The notes: generated from the letters alone by a model not told the origin. DNA of 64,000 nucleotides from Kitasatospora arboriphila (GCF_000717275.1 NZ_JNYV01000004.1:664023-728022); one strand, 5' to 3'. Counted from the stretch's first letter, positions 51,441-62,044 are shown. Program-made: numbers and translations.

Positions 51441-52672
51441 TGCGCCTGCTCGATGGTGTCGTCCGTCCCTATGCCTGGGGATCGCGTACTGCGATAGCGG
51501 CCCTGCGCGGAATGCCCACACCCAGCGCGCATCCGGAGGCCGAGTTGTGGTTCGGGGCCCACCCGGCAGCGCCCGCGATCGTTCGTGATGACGCGCGGGA
51601 GAACACGCTCTTGGAAGTCATCGACGCCGATCCGCGTGCAGAACTCGGCACTCTCTGTGCCGAACGGTACGACGGGCGTCTGCCGTTCCTGATGAAGATC
51701 CTTGCCGCCGAGGAACCGTTGTCACTGCAGGCCCACCCCAGTCTGCAACAAGCCAAGGAAGGGTTCGCGCGAGAGAACGAGCGTGGCATCGATGTGGGTG
51801 CGCCGGACCGCAATTACCGCGACGAGAACCACAAGCCCGAACTCGTCGTGGCACTGAGTGAATTCCACGCCCTGGCCGGCTTCCGTGACGTGCGCGAGAC
51901 CGTCGACCTGCTGCGCGTGTTACAGGTTCCCGAGCTGGACAGTCACCTCGGAATGATTGCCGGCCAACCGGACTCGCAGGGTCTGCGGGCATTGTTCACC
52001 ACCTGGATCACCTCGCCTGAGTCGGCCTTGTCCACTCTCATCCCGGCCGTTCTGGCCGGGGCCATCCGGTATCTCGAATCCGGGCAGGACCGCTTCGCGG
52101 CCGAGGCCCGCACCGTGCTGGAGATCGGCGAGAACTACCCGCTCGACCCTGGCGTTCTCGCTGTGCTCCTGCTCAATCGGGTCACGCTCGCGCCGGGGGA
52201 AGGCCTGTATCTCCCGGCCGGCAATCTCCATGCCTACCTCTGGGGCACCGCTGTGGAAGTGATGGCCAACTCCGACAACGTCCTTCGCGGTGGTCTCACC
52301 CCCAAACACGTCGATGTCCCCGAGTTGTTGCGCGTCCTCGACTTCAACCCGGTCGCTCCGGACGACATCGCTCCCTCGATCCACACCTTGAACTCCGAAC
52401 TGATCTACCAGACACCGGCGGCGGAGTTCAGACTGTCGAAGGTGGAACTCGACGGGACCGGTCTACGCAGGCCGTCGTCAATCCTCTTCGATGTTCCCGG
52501 TCCGCAGATTCTGCTGTGTACAACGGGTTCGATCGAACTGAGGGGTCCATCAGGTCATCTGGTGGTGCCGCAAGGTCGGGCGGCGTGGCTGGGTGACAAC
52601 GATCCCGACGTCATCGTGCATGCGGCGTCGGCGCACACCACATTCTTCCGAGGGTTGGTACCCGGACACTAG
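51440..52672 (+). CDS. manA: Mannose-6-phosphate isomerase ManA, class I
   Basis: 410 residues, type I PMI (cupin). Zinc ligands lie in LQAHPS (Gln, His), NHKPELVVAL (Glu) and YLPAGNLHAYL (His); HAYLWGTAVEVMANSDNVLRGGLTPKHVD is the family signature. It interconverts fructose-6-P and mannose-6-P. ATG 51440 overlaps the upstream stop; TTG 51437 is possible. It converges on eccE with an 18-bp gap. Confidence 0.95.
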   Translation: MRLLDGVVRPYAWGSRTAIAALRGMPTPSAHPEAELWFGAHPAAPAIVRDDARENTLLEVIDADPRAELGTLCAERYDGRLPFLMKILAAEEPLSLQAHPSLQQAKEGFARENERGIDVGAPDRNYRDENHKPELVVALSEFHALAGFRDVRETVDLLRVLQVPELDSHLGMIAGQPDSQGLRALFTTWITSPESALSTLIPAVLAGAIRYLESGQDRFAAEARTVLEIGENYPLDPGVLAVLLLNRVTLAPGEGLYLPAGNLHAYLWGTAVEVMANSDNVLRGGLTPKHVDVPELLRVLDFNPVAPDDIAPSIHTLNSELIYQTPAAEFRLSKVELDGTGLRRPSSILFDVPGPQILLCTTGSIELRGPSGHLVVPQGRAAWLGDNDPDVIVHAASAHTTFFRGLVPGH

Positions 52673-52690
52673 CCGTCCGGTTCGACGTGG

Positions 52691-54283
52691 TCAGACTCTT
52701 GAAGGAACCGGCAGCGTACTGCCGATGAATGCCATCTCATCCGGCGTCGCGACCATCGTCACCATTGCGCTGCCGGTGGGTGTGGCAACCCAGATGTCTT
52801 GAGGAGCGGCTTCATTCTGTTCCAGCCGGACGTCGGCCGGTTCACCCGGTGAGCCGGGAGGAACCACGGTGATCACGGTCGGAGCATCGACGGGCGCCGG
52901 TGCGACTCCATGAAAGACCGCCACGGTGTACTGACCCTGGGGGTTTCGCCCTCCTGCGAGTGCGAGGAGACCCGGATCCCCGACGGCGGTGACAAATTGT
53001 TGCCAGACGGCGCCATGGTCGGTGTAGACGAGGACTCGAGCGCCGACTGCGATGGCGCGCAACAACACCTGCTGAGCCAGATGTAGGCCGCCGGCGATCG
53101 ATACCCGATGCGCGGGACCACCCAGCAGGTCGACCGCAACGGCCCGGCCTGCGTGGTCCGCCCCGATGAGCTGACCGCAGCCCGTTGCTGACAGGGTCAC
53201 ATCGGACAGGGATTCGAACGGCACCGTCTGCCTACCGATCGGGGGTAGTTCGGCGGCAGCCCCCACCGGCAGACTTGCCGCGAGCGCTGTGCGCTGACGG
53301 CCGGGCAACCCGATCAACCCGGTGATCGTCGAATGATCAAGGGACGCAGAGTTGAACCGGACGAGCGTCCGCATCGCGACCTCGCCTGGCCCTGCCGGCG
53401 ACAAGCGCATCGTCACCGTCGTGGAGATCGACGGAACGGCCCATACCGCGTCGAGGACCTCGTCGAGGTGGTCGGGATCGACCGCATACGTACACATGCG
53501 CAACCGATCGGAGGTCACCGCATCCCAGTCTTCGCGCACCTCACCGGTGTCGGCGCCGTGAGCGAGGTGGCCGGTCGCGGCGGTGATCTGCGCCGCCGTG
53601 AGAATGCTGGCCGACAAACCCTGTCCCGCAAGCCGGTTGGCTACCCGGCGGGTCGCGATCATCGCGGTGCGTAGAGCGCCCTCGGAACCACCACCCCGAC
53701 GTGCGACGGCGTCGGGACAGTGCGACGGGTCCAGCCGGAGCACAACAAGCACCAACCGATATGCGGTGGCAGGCAACGGGCCCAGCGTGCGCCGGTAGAC
53801 CTGGGCCACCGGCCCGGTGCCGTGAGTGCGTATCCCGTGACTGATCACATCCACCGACTCCAGGCGGATGTCGAACTGGCGAACGCATTCGGCGAGGGCA
53901 GCCAGGGGGATCGGCGGAAGGCCGCGACAACCGCTGGGGTCGAGGAAACTCAAGGTGGGTGGGGGAGTGTCGATGCGCACCACCGTGACCAGAGCCGTTC
54001 CGTCCCAACGTGCACCGATCGCGTTCGATCCGGATATGGGTATGTCGAACGGTGCCTGATCCGGTTTCGAACCGTCCGACTCCGCTGCACCGATGAGCCT
54101 TCTGCGCCACAGGCCCAGTCGCAAGCCGGTGCGCTCCGCCAGCGACATACGGCCCGGCAGCGCGACAAGCGTCGCGGACAACGCGATTGCCGCCGCGATC
54201 CCTGCCCACCACAGACCGCCCACGTTGCGAGACAACACCAACGCCGCAGCGATCAGAACTTCGATCGCGACCACTACCTTCAT
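52691..54283 (-). CDS. eccE: Type VII secretion protein EccE
   Basis: 530 residues. Two N-terminal transmembrane helices (about 2-20 and 24-45), then the EccE cytosolic domain: RWDGTALVTVVRID, ECVRQFDIRLESVDVISHGIR, GPVAQVYRRTLGPLPATAYRLVLVVLRLDP. EccE is the peripheral membrane subunit of ESX secretion channels. ATG 54283 follows GGGGGG; ATG 54301 is also in frame. It is divergent from eccB across a repeat array. No eccC, eccD, mycP or esx genes are in the window. Confidence 0.85.
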   Translation of the reverse strand: MKVVVAIEVLIAAALVLSRNVGGLWWAGIAAAIALSATLVALPGRMSLAERTGLRLGLWRRRLIGAAESDGSKPDQAPFDIPISGSNAIGARWDGTALVTVVRIDTPPPTLSFLDPSGCRGLPPIPLAALAECVRQFDIRLESVDVISHGIRTHGTGPVAQVYRRTLGPLPATAYRLVLVVLRLDPSHCPDAVARRGGGSEGALRTAMIATRRVANRLAGQGLSASILTAAQITAATGHLAHGADTGEVREDWDAVTSDRLRMCTYAVDPDHLDEVLDAVWAVPSISTTVTMRLSPAGPGEVAMRTLVRFNSASLDHSTITGLIGLPGRQRTALAASLPVGAAAELPPIGRQTVPFESLSDVTLSATGCGQLIGADHAGRAVAVDLLGGPAHRVSIAGGLHLAQQVLLRAIAVGARVLVYTDHGAVWQQFVTAVGDPGLLALAGGRNPQGQYTVAVFHGVAPAPVDAPTVITVVPPGSPGEPADVRLEQNEAAPQDIWVATPTGSAMVTMVATPDEMAFIGSTLPVPSRV

Positions 54284-54628
54284 GATCCCCCCAAGAATCA
54301 TCAGCACCGCACGTCCTGGCCGAGCCCCGCTCGCATCCCCCCGGTTGCGATACGTCTTCTGCAAATCTGGTCGAGCTCCGCTGCGCTGCGCTACGTCTCC
54401 GCCACTCTGGTCGAGCTCCGCTGCGCTACGTCTCCCGCAAATATGGTCGAGCTCCGCTGCGCTACGTCTCCCGCAAATATGGTCGAGCTCCGCTGCGCTA
54501 CGTCTCCGCCACTCTGGTCGAGCTCCGCTGCGCTACGTCTCCCGCAAATATGGTCGAGCTCCGCTGCGCTACGTCTCCGCCGGCCCAATGGTGCTATACG
54601 CTACACGCCGGGGAGATGGGGGGACGGC
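54284..54628. promoter_or_regulatory. 345-bp divergent eccE/eccB control region
   Basis: Apart from the repeat array, the only promoter-like sequence is GCTATACGCTACACG near 54593-54607, 22 bp before the eccB start, which could be a -10 for eccB. No gene is seen. Confidence 0.35.
54368..54583. repeat. Tandem array of six 35/36-bp units between eccE and eccB
   Basis: Six copies of a 28-bp core beginning TGGTCGAGCTCCGCTGCGCT and ending ACGTCTCC, at 54368, 54408, 54444, 54480, 54515 and 54551. The cores are joined by two linker types: GCCACTC after units 1 and 4, CGCAAATA after units 2, 3 and 5. Unit 1 has an extra GCGCT. A diverged copy precedes at about 54313-54367. The cores are identical, so the array is recent. 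Confidence 0.95.
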
Positions 54629-56092
54629 ATGCCGGCTCAATTGACGACGAAGGCTCAGGTCAACGGATACCGCTTTTTACTGCGCAGACTCGAGCATGCG
54701 CTGATCCGTCGTGACGTCCGGATGTTGCACGACCCGATGCGGTCGCAGCTGCGGTCGCTCATGGTCGGATTGGTACTCGCGATACTGGTGCTCGCCGGCT
54801 TCGGGGTATATGGGTTGATCAAACCGCAAGGCTCCGTTGGTAAGTCGCAGATCATCATCAGCAAGAAGGCCGGAGCGATGTATGTGGTGCTGGACGGCCG
54901 TCTGCACCCTGTCCTCAATCTCGCATCGGCACGTTTGATCACCGGCAGCGACGAGTCCCCGAAGTCGGTCGGTGAGAAGAAGTTGACGGGATACGCGCGC
55001 GGCCCACTTCTCGGGATCCCCGGAGCGCCCGCAGCGTTGCCCGGCCCCGCCGATACGAAGCGGTCGAACTGGGTTGTCTGCGACACGACGTCGGCCGGTC
55101 AGGTCACCACCACCGTGCAAGGCGTGGCCCCCGTGCTCGGCGAACAGATCCGTTCGGCCGGCGGAGCCGACGGGCCCGGGGACGAGGCCGTTCTCGTCTC
55201 CTCCGCGGGGCAGGTCCACCTGATCGGTGCCGGGCGCCGATCCCGTGTCGACACCGAGAGCGTGCCGGTACGCCGAGCTCTCGATCTGGACCACGCCGAG
55301 GTGCGCGAGGTCAGCTCGGGGGTCCTCAATGCCTTCCCGGAAACCGATCCCATTGCGGTGCCCGACATCTCGAATCGGGGTGCCCCTTCGGCTCTCGGCC
55401 GGGACACCCCCGTCGGATCGGTGTTCAAGGTGACAGCGCTGTCGGGAGAGGCGACGTTTTATGTGGCGTTGGCGCAAGGCGTGCAACGGATCGGTGAGGT
55501 CGCTGCTGAGATCATCCGGCAGGCCGATCGATCGGGTGCTGACACTGTGCCGACACTCAATCCCGGCGCCCTGACAGGGGTGGAGACGGTCAACATCCTC
55601 CCCACGGACGACTTTCCGACGGCGCCGCCGCGATTCGCGGACGCTGCGGCCGACCCCGTCGTATGTGCGGCCTGGTCACGGTCGGTGGACGACCACGAGG
55701 CGTCGCTACGGACACTGCTCGGTTCCGTCCTGCCGCTGAGGCCACGCGACAAGCCGGTTCCGCTCAGCGGCGCCGACGGTCCCGGCCCGGGTCTCGACGC
55801 GACGTTCGTCACCCCCGGACGCGGACACTACATCCAGGCGACGGGGTCAGAACCCGACAGCACGCGAGCCGAATCCCTCTTCTACGTCAATGATTCGGGG
55901 GTTCGTTTCGGCGTCCCCGACGCTGCGACCGCCGATGTCATCGGACTCGGACGCGATCCGCTTCCGGCCCCTTGGTCGGTCATCTCACTACTCGCTGTCG
56001 GGCCGACGCTGAACCAATACGACGCACTGGTGTCCCACGACGGCATCGCGCCGAATCTGGCCGGTGCGCAGTTCGAACCACCCGGCAACTAG
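54629..56092 (+). CDS. eccB: Type VII secretion protein EccB
   Basis: 487 residues. The conserved start MPAQLTTKAQVNGYRFLLRRLEHALIRRD, one transmembrane helix (about 45-64), then the periplasmic EccB domain: MYVVLDGRLHPVLNLASARLI, GIPGAP, WVVCD, YVVLDGR-type repeats and two Cys that pair in ESX proteins (VVCDTT and PVVCAAW). EccB is a core channel component with an ATPase-like periplasmic part. ATG 54629; the frame upstream is open only by composition. Confidence 0.9.
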   Translation: MPAQLTTKAQVNGYRFLLRRLEHALIRRDVRMLHDPMRSQLRSLMVGLVLAILVLAGFGVYGLIKPQGSVGKSQIIISKKAGAMYVVLDGRLHPVLNLASARLITGSDESPKSVGEKKLTGYARGPLLGIPGAPAALPGPADTKRSNWVVCDTTSAGQVTTTVQGVAPVLGEQIRSAGGADGPGDEAVLVSSAGQVHLIGAGRRSRVDTESVPVRRALDLDHAEVREVSSGVLNAFPETDPIAVPDISNRGAPSALGRDTPVGSVFKVTALSGEATFYVALAQGVQRIGEVAAEIIRQADRSGADTVPTLNPGALTGVETVNILPTDDFPTAPPRFADAAADPVVCAAWSRSVDDHEASLRTLLGSVLPLRPRDKPVPLSGADGPGPGLDATFVTPGRGHYIQATGSEPDSTRAESLFYVNDSGVRFGVPDAATADVIGLGRDPLPAPWSVISLLAVGPTLNQYDALVSHDGIAPNLAGAQFEPPGN

Positions 56093-56132
56093 ACGGGTCG
56101 ATTCGGGACGTCCTCGACGCTGCCTGGCGAAC

Positions 56133-56882
56133 TCAGGGTCGTGGCGGTGTCAGCGCCCGCACGAGTTCTTCCCAGCGGTCACCGATCTGACCGAGGGACA
56201 TGTGGTCGTTGTGGAGCATGTGGTGGATGGCCGGCGCCTCCAGCGGTGCCAGCACCGCAATGCACATGAGTTCGAGATTGCCGCGAAAGCCGATCTGTGT
56301 GAGCAGCATTCGCGTGTGGGTGACCACAACGGTCCTGGTGGGATGGCTGAACCGCTGCGGTCCGGTGTCCTCGGCTTCGAGCAACACATCGAGGTGCGCC
56401 GCTGCCGTCGTCAGGCGGGCGCGGCCGAACGCGATCAACCGGTCCAATGGGTCGACCTTCTCGCCCGGGTCCCCGGGGCCGAGTGGTGCCGGGCCGGTGA
56501 GGAATGCTTGTTGCAGCTGGGTCTCGGAGTGGTTGAGCAGCGCGAGCATCAGGCCCGACCGGTTACCGAATCGGCGAAAGACGGTGCCTTTGCCGACGCC
56601 CGCCTCGCGTGCGACCGCGTCCATGGTGACCGCCGACGCGCCGCACGATTCGATGAGGCGGGTTGCGGCTTCCATCAGCAGCTGACGGTTGCGAGCGGCG
56701 TCGGCCCGTTCCGGCTCCTGGTCGTCGACGAGGGGGATTGCGGCAGGGTGGCGTTCGGTCAGTGTGAGGGGAAAAGGCGGTTGAGGTGTGGTGGGGGCAT
56801 CGATCAACGGCAGCTCGGCGCGAGTTGCGCTGGACTGCTCGGAGTTCGCCCCGGGTGCCGGGTGCCGTGCGGGCTTTGACAC
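56133..56882 (-). CDS. TetR-family regulator, Rv3055-like
   Basis: 249 residues. A long Pro-rich N-terminal extension (1-58) comes before the helix-turn-helix: NRQLLMEAATRLIESCGASAVTMDAVAREAGVGKGTVFRRFGNRSGLMLALL (about 64-116), followed by a helical ligand domain. It is divergent from the FMN-reductase gene with a perfect palindrome between them, so it probably represses both. In M. tuberculosis Rv3055 and Rv3054c form the same divergent pair. Confidence 0.85.
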   Translation of the reverse strand: MSKPARHPAPGANSEQSSATRAELPLIDAPTTPQPPFPLTLTERHPAAIPLVDDQEPERADAARNRQLLMEAATRLIESCGASAVTMDAVAREAGVGKGTVFRRFGNRSGLMLALLNHSETQLQQAFLTGPAPLGPGDPGEKVDPLDRLIAFGRARLTTAAAHLDVLLEAEDTGPQRFSHPTRTVVVTHTRMLLTQIGFRGNLELMCIAVLAPLEAPAIHHMLHNDHMSLGQIGDRWEELVRALTPPRP

Positions 56883-56920
56883 ACCTTGACTGTAACGCCT
56901 GCTTCGGCGAGGGAATTATT

Positions 56921-56934
56921 CGGACCATGGTCCG
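56921..56934. promoter_or_regulatory. Palindromic operator CGGACCATGGTCCG
   Basis: A perfect 14-bp palindrome in the 94-bp gap between the divergent TetR and FMN-reductase genes. Its position makes it the likely binding site of the TetR protein. Confidence 0.65.
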
Positions 56935-56976
56935 GTTGAGGCGATCGTAGGTCGAATCAATCGTGGAGGAAGAGCA

Positions 56977-57552
56977 GTGACAAACGAGAACAAGACGGAA
57001 TCGACGAAGATCGTGGTGCTGGTCGGAAGCCTGCGACGCGAGTCGGTGAATCGTGAGCTGGCGCGCGTGGCCGCGGACAGCTCGCCGGCGGGCGTTGCGG
57101 TGGACGTCTACTCGGGCTTGGAGCTGTTGCCGTTCTACAACGAGGACCTCGACACCGAACCGGTTGATGCCGAGGTTGCCAGGGTTCGCCGGACCGTGGG
57201 AGAGGCAGACGCTGTACTGATCGTCACCCCTGAGTACAACGGCACCATTCCGGCGGTTCTCAAGAACGCCATCGACTGGCTGTCGCGCCCGTACGGCGCC
57301 GGCGCCCTCACCGGTAAGCCGGTCGGAGTGCTCGGCGCAGCGCTCGCGCAGTTCGGCGGGAAGTGGTCGCACGACGACACCAGCCGGTCGGTGGGCATTG
57401 CCGGGGGCCGGGTGGTCGAGGACGTCGAACTGCACCTCACCATCGGCAAGCTGGATGGCAAGCCGGTGGCTGAAGTGCCCGAGGTGGTCGATCAACTGCG
57501 GCACGCTGTCACGGTGCTGGTCGATGCCGTCGACGCCACCGTCGCCGCCTGA
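56977..57552 (+). CDS. NADPH-dependent FMN reductase family protein, Rv3054c-like
   Basis: 191 residues, flavodoxin-like fold. VVLVGSLRRESVNRELAR binds the FMN phosphate; VTPEYNGTIPAVLKNAIDWLSRP is the PEYN(G/H) flavin motif. Such enzymes reduce FMN, quinones or chromate. GTG 56977 has GGAGGAAGAG upstream. Control by the divergent TetR is likely. A terminator hairpin follows 32 bp after the stop. Confidence 0.9.
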   Translation: MTNENKTESTKIVVLVGSLRRESVNRELARVAADSSPAGVAVDVYSGLELLPFYNEDLDTEPVDAEVARVRRTVGEADAVLIVTPEYNGTIPAVLKNAIDWLSRPYGAGALTGKPVGVLGAALAQFGGKWSHDDTSRSVGIAGGRVVEDVELHLTIGKLDGKPVAEVPEVVDQLRHAVTVLVDAVDATVAA

Positions 57553-57584
57553 GGGCGGGGTTCGCACAGTCGACAACCCTTCTG

Positions 57585-57629
57585 ACGGACCGCCGCGGCG
57601 AGATCGATCGACTCGCCGCGGCGGTCCGT
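57585..57629 (+). terminator. Hairpin terminator after the FMN-reductase gene
   Basis: A perfect 18-bp inverted repeat (ACGGACCGCCGCGGCGAG and its complement) with a 9-base loop, followed by T-containing sequence TCGTATTC; a weak U-tract, so possibly a factor-aided stop. Confidence 0.75.
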
Positions 57630-57724
57630 TCGTATTCGGCGCGACATGTGACGAACGACACGCCGAGACACGCCAGATGCAGATTTTTTCGGAGCTCCCG
57701 ACCTGGGACTTTCATGAATGTGAT

Positions 57725-57772
57725 TCGCAACGTGTTGTGTCGCTCCCGTTTGTCAGACACTAGGTGTAGTGT
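57725..57772 (+). promoter_or_regulatory. Two NrdR boxes upstream of nrdH
   Basis: Box 2 ACACTAGGTGTAGTGT (57757-57772) has perfect ACACTA/TAGTGT arms; box 1 TCGCAACGTGTTGTGT (57725-57740) matches at most positions and lies 32 bp upstream, about three helical turns. This is the usual layout for the NrdR repressor of ribonucleotide reductase operons. The rest of the 364-bp region (57553-57916) has no gene. Confidence 0.8.
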
Positions 57773-57916
57773 TTGGAACACTGAACGGCACGACGGGGTT
57801 GACTCTTATGAACAGCACTGACAGGCCGGCCAGATCGAGATACGAAAGCCACGATTTGCTGCTCGAGACACATTTTCGGCAGCGATAACCGGTCCGCACA
57901 CAGGGAGTTCTGGGAT

Positions 57917-58168
57917 ATGACTACTTCGGCCACCGCAACGATCACCGTCTACACCAAGCCTGCTTGCGTGCAGTGCAACGCCACCTACAAGGCGCTCGAC
58001 AAGAACGGTCTCGACTACGAGGTCGTCGACATCACCGAAGATTCCGAGGCCCGCGACTACGTGATGGCCCTTGGTTACCTGCAGGCGCCCGTGGTGGTCG
58101 CCGGCGACAGCCACTGGTCAGGATTCCGTCCGGATCGCATCAAAGCGCTCGTCGCAGCCGCAGCCTGA
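57917..58168 (+). CDS. nrdH: Glutaredoxin-like NrdH-redoxin
   Basis: 83 residues. Redox site CVQC (Cys 17, 20), and [11 protein letters not shown] at the end as in NrdH. It reduces the class Ib ribonucleotide reductase NrdE and is itself reduced by thioredoxin reductase. First gene of nrdHIEF behind the NrdR boxes; GGGAG lies 14 bp upstream of the ATG. Confidence 0.95.
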   Translation: MTTSATATITVYTKPACVQCNATYKALDKNGLDYEVVDITEDSEARDYVMALGYLQAPVVVAGDSHWSGFRPDRIKALVAAAA

Positions 58169-58227
58169 TCCACGTCGTCTCATCCTTTCTTAGCTCTACC
58201 GTCAGCACCATCGCGGAGGTCGGGACA

Positions 58228-58728
58228 TTGGGGAAGATTCCCGTACATTCCGCGGAGGTCGGATCCGACGGCCCCCCGCTGATCGTGTACTTCTCGAGCG
58301 TCTCGGAGAACACACACCGATTCGTCGAGAAGCTCGGTCTTCGGGCGGTCCGGATCCCCCTGTTCGACCCCGAGGGCACGTTCGTCGTCGATGAGCCCTA
58401 CGTCTTGATCTGCCCTACCTATGGGGGTGGGAAGGCGTCAGGAGAGCCCGGCGGATTCGTTCCCAAGCAGGTCATCAAGTTCCTGAACAACACACACAAC
58501 CGTTCGCTGATCACCGCGGTCATCGCGGCAGGGAACACCAATTTCGGTGAAGAGTTCTGCCTCGCGGGCAACATCATCTCGAACAAATGCCAGGTGCCGT
58601 ACCTGTACCGGTTCGAGCTGATGGGTGACGCCGAAGACGTAGAACGAGTCCGCACCGGCCTCCATCAATTCACACTCGATCAACTCGTACAGGAGCCAGC
58701 ACAGTGTCGCCAACCGCAACCGCAGTAG
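58228..58728 (+). CDS. nrdI: Flavodoxin-like NrdI
   Basis: 166 residues. [20 protein letters not shown] is the FMN-binding start; [10 protein letters not shown] and [19 protein letters not shown] are NrdI segments. NrdI gives superoxide/peroxide to assemble the Mn(III)2-tyrosyl cofactor of NrdF. No ATG or GTG fits; TTG 58228 with GGAGG 8 bp upstream is the likely start. Its end overlaps nrdE by 25 bp. Confidence 0.9.
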   Translation: MGKIPVHSAEVGSDGPPLIVYFSSVSENTHRFVEKLGLRAVRIPLFDPEGTFVVDEPYVLICPTYGGGKASGEPGGFVPKQVIKFLNNTHNRSLITAVIAAGNTNFGEEFCLAGNIISNKCQVPYLYRFELMGDAEDVERVRTGLHQFTLDQLVQEPAQCRQPQPQ

Positions 58729-60893
58729 AGACCTCGGCAAGCAAGTCAGGCGCACATGCCGACCCGTCGGGGCACAACCCGGGTGAGATGGACTACCACT
58801 CGCTCAACGCGATGCTGAACCTGTACGACGCAGACGGCAAGATCCAGTTCGAGAAGGATCGCGAAGCGGCCAATCAGTACTTTCTCCAGCACGTCAATCA
58901 GAACACCGTCTTCTTTCACAACCTGGATGAGAAGCTCGACTATCTGATCGAGGAAAATTACTACGAGCCAGAGGTTTTGGGAAAGTACGACCGCGCTTTC
59001 ATCCGCGAGTTGTTCGACCACGCATACAGCAAGAAGTTCCGGTTCCCGACGTTCCTCGGCGCGTTCAAGTACTACACCTCGTACACGCTGAAGACCTTCG
59101 ACGGGAAGCGGTACCTCGAGCGGTTCGAAGACCGTGTCGCCATGGTGGCCCTCACCCTCGCCGACGGGGACACCGCGCTGGCCCGCAACCTCGTCGACGA
59201 GATCATCGAAGGCCGATTCCAGCCGGCCACACCCACGTTCCTCAACTCGGGCAAGAAGCAACGCGGTGAGCCGGTGTCGTGCTTCCTGCTCCGCATCGAA
59301 GACAACATGGAATCGATCGGGCGCTCGATCAACTCCGCACTGCAGCTGTCCAAGCGCGGCGGGGGAGTGGCCTTGCTGCTGAGCAACATTCGTGAGCACG
59401 GTGCCCCGATCAAGAAGATCGAGAACCAGAGCTCGGGTGTCATACCCATCATGAAGCTGCTCGAGGACTCGTTCAGTTACGCCAACCAGCTCGGTGCCCG
59501 GCAGGGTGCGGGTGCGGTGTACCTGCATGCACACCATCCCGACATCTACCGCTTCCTCGACACCAAGCGCGAGAACGCGGACGAGAAGATCCGCATCAAG
59601 ACGCTGTCGCTGGGTGTGGTGATCCCTGACATCACCTTCGAGCTTGCCAAGCGCAACGACGACATGTACCTGTTCAGCCCGTACGACGTCGAACGGATCT
59701 ACGGTGTGCCGTTCGCGGACATCAACGTCAGCGAGAAGTACCACGAAATGGTGGAGGACAAGCGGATTCGCAAGTCCAAGATCAAGGCACGTGAGTTCTT
59801 CCAGACGCTGGCAGAGCTGCAGTTCGAATCGGGCTACCCGTACATCATGTTCGAGGACACGGTGAACCGCGCCAACCCGATCGACGGCAAGATCACCCAC
59901 TCCAACCTGTGCTCGGAGATCCTGCAGGTCTCCACGGCCTCAGAATTCAACGACGACCTGTCCTACGCCAACATCGGCAAGGACATCTCGTGCAACCTGG
60001 GTTCGCTGAACATCGCCAAGACGATGGATTCGCCCGACATCGCGCACACCATCGAGACGGCTATCCGCGGGCTCACGGCCGTGTCGGACCAGACCGCGAT
60101 CACGTCGGTGCCCTCGATCCAGAAGGGCAACAACGAATCACACGCCATCGGCCTCGGGCAGATGAACCTGCACGGCTACCTGGCGCGGGAGCGGGTCTAC
60201 TACGGATCGCCCGAAGGTATCGACTTCACGAACATCTACTTCTACACCGTGCTCTTCTACGCGCTGCGCGCATCGAACCGCATTGCCAAGGAGCGCGGTA
60301 AGGCGTTCGGTGGATTCGAGCGGTCGAAGTACGCGACAGGCGAGTTCTTCGACAAGTACACCGACCGCACCTGGGCGCCGGAGACCGACAAGGTCCGAGA
60401 GATGTTCGGGCAGGCCGGGATTGCGATCCCCACGCAGGACGACTGGCGTGAGCTGAAGGCGTCCGTGCAGGAGCACGGCATCTACAACCAGAACCTGCAG
60501 GCCGTTCCGCCGACGGGTTCGATCAGCTACATCAACCATTCGACCAGCTCGATCCACCCGGTCGCCGCCAAGGTGGAGATCCGCAAAGAGGGCAAGATCG
60601 GCCGCGTGTACTACCCGGCGCCTTACATGGACAACGACAACCTGGACTACTACCAGGACGCGTACGAGATCGGCTACGAGAAGATCATCGACACATACGC
60701 CGCAGCCACCCAGCACGTGGACCAGGGGCTGAGTCTCACGTTGTTCTTCAAGGACACCGCGACCACTCGCGACGTGAACAAAGCGCAGATCTACGCATGG
60801 CGCAAGGGAATCAAGACGCTGTATTACATCCGGCTGCGTCAGATGGCTCTCGAGGGGACCGAGGTGGAGGGTTGCGTCTCCTGCATGCTGTAG
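58704..60893 (+). CDS. nrdE: Class Ib ribonucleoside-diphosphate reductase alpha subunit NrdE
   Basis: 729 residues, full length. [21 protein letters not shown] bears the active-site Cys pair partner, LCSEILQ the second redox Cys, NLGSLNIAK the radical-site region, [18 protein letters not shown] a substrate loop, and the C-terminal CVSCML the redox tail. It reduces ribonucleoside diphosphates. GTG 58704 with GGAG is the start, overlapping nrdI. Confidence 0.95.
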   Translation: MSPTATAVETSASKSGAHADPSGHNPGEMDYHSLNAMLNLYDADGKIQFEKDREAANQYFLQHVNQNTVFFHNLDEKLDYLIEENYYEPEVLGKYDRAFIRELFDHAYSKKFRFPTFLGAFKYYTSYTLKTFDGKRYLERFEDRVAMVALTLADGDTALARNLVDEIIEGRFQPATPTFLNSGKKQRGEPVSCFLLRIEDNMESIGRSINSALQLSKRGGGVALLLSNIREHGAPIKKIENQSSGVIPIMKLLEDSFSYANQLGARQGAGAVYLHAHHPDIYRFLDTKRENADEKIRIKTLSLGVVIPDITFELAKRNDDMYLFSPYDVERIYGVPFADINVSEKYHEMVEDKRIRKSKIKAREFFQTLAELQFESGYPYIMFEDTVNRANPIDGKITHSNLCSEILQVSTASEFNDDLSYANIGKDISCNLGSLNIAKTMDSPDIAHTIETAIRGLTAVSDQTAITSVPSIQKGNNESHAIGLGQMNLHGYLARERVYYGSPEGIDFTNIYFYTVLFYALRASNRIAKERGKAFGGFERSKYATGEFFDKYTDRTWAPETDKVREMFGQAGIAIPTQDDWRELKASVQEHGIYNQNLQAVPPTGSISYINHSTSSIHPVAAKVEIRKEGKIGRVYYPAPYMDNDNLDYYQDAYEIGYEKIIDTYAAATQHVDQGLSLTLFFKDTATTRDVNKAQIYAWRKGIKTLYYIRLRQMALEGTEVEGCVSCML

Positions 60894-60936
60894 TAGCTGT
60901 CTCGATGTGTTTGGCAGACAACAACTTTCATGATGA

Positions 60937-61962
<1,026 letters not shown>

Positions 61963-61974
61963 CCCCACGCCACA

Positions 61975-62040
61975 ATTCGCTCCACCTACGACGAAACGCT
62001 CCGGTCGCAACCGGAGCGTTTTGTCATAGGTGGAGCGAAT
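61975..62040. terminator. Bidirectional terminator between nrdF and carbonic anhydrase
   Basis: A long inverted repeat: outer arms ATTCGCTCCACCTA/TAGGTGGAGCGAAT and inner stem AACGCTCCGGT/ACCGGAGCGTT with a 4-base loop, then TTTTGTC. It serves the two convergent genes. Confidence 0.85.
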
Positions 62041-62044
62041 CTGC

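Noticed and set aside
54368..54583. CRISPR array
   Set aside because: The units abut with only two short linkers reused between them; there are no unique spacers and no cas genes.
53720..54628. Long open frame upstream of and in phase with eccB
   Set aside because: It runs antisense to eccE and through the repeat array, with Arg/Ser-rich translation; EccB proteins begin at MPAQLTTKAQ, so ATG 54629 is used.
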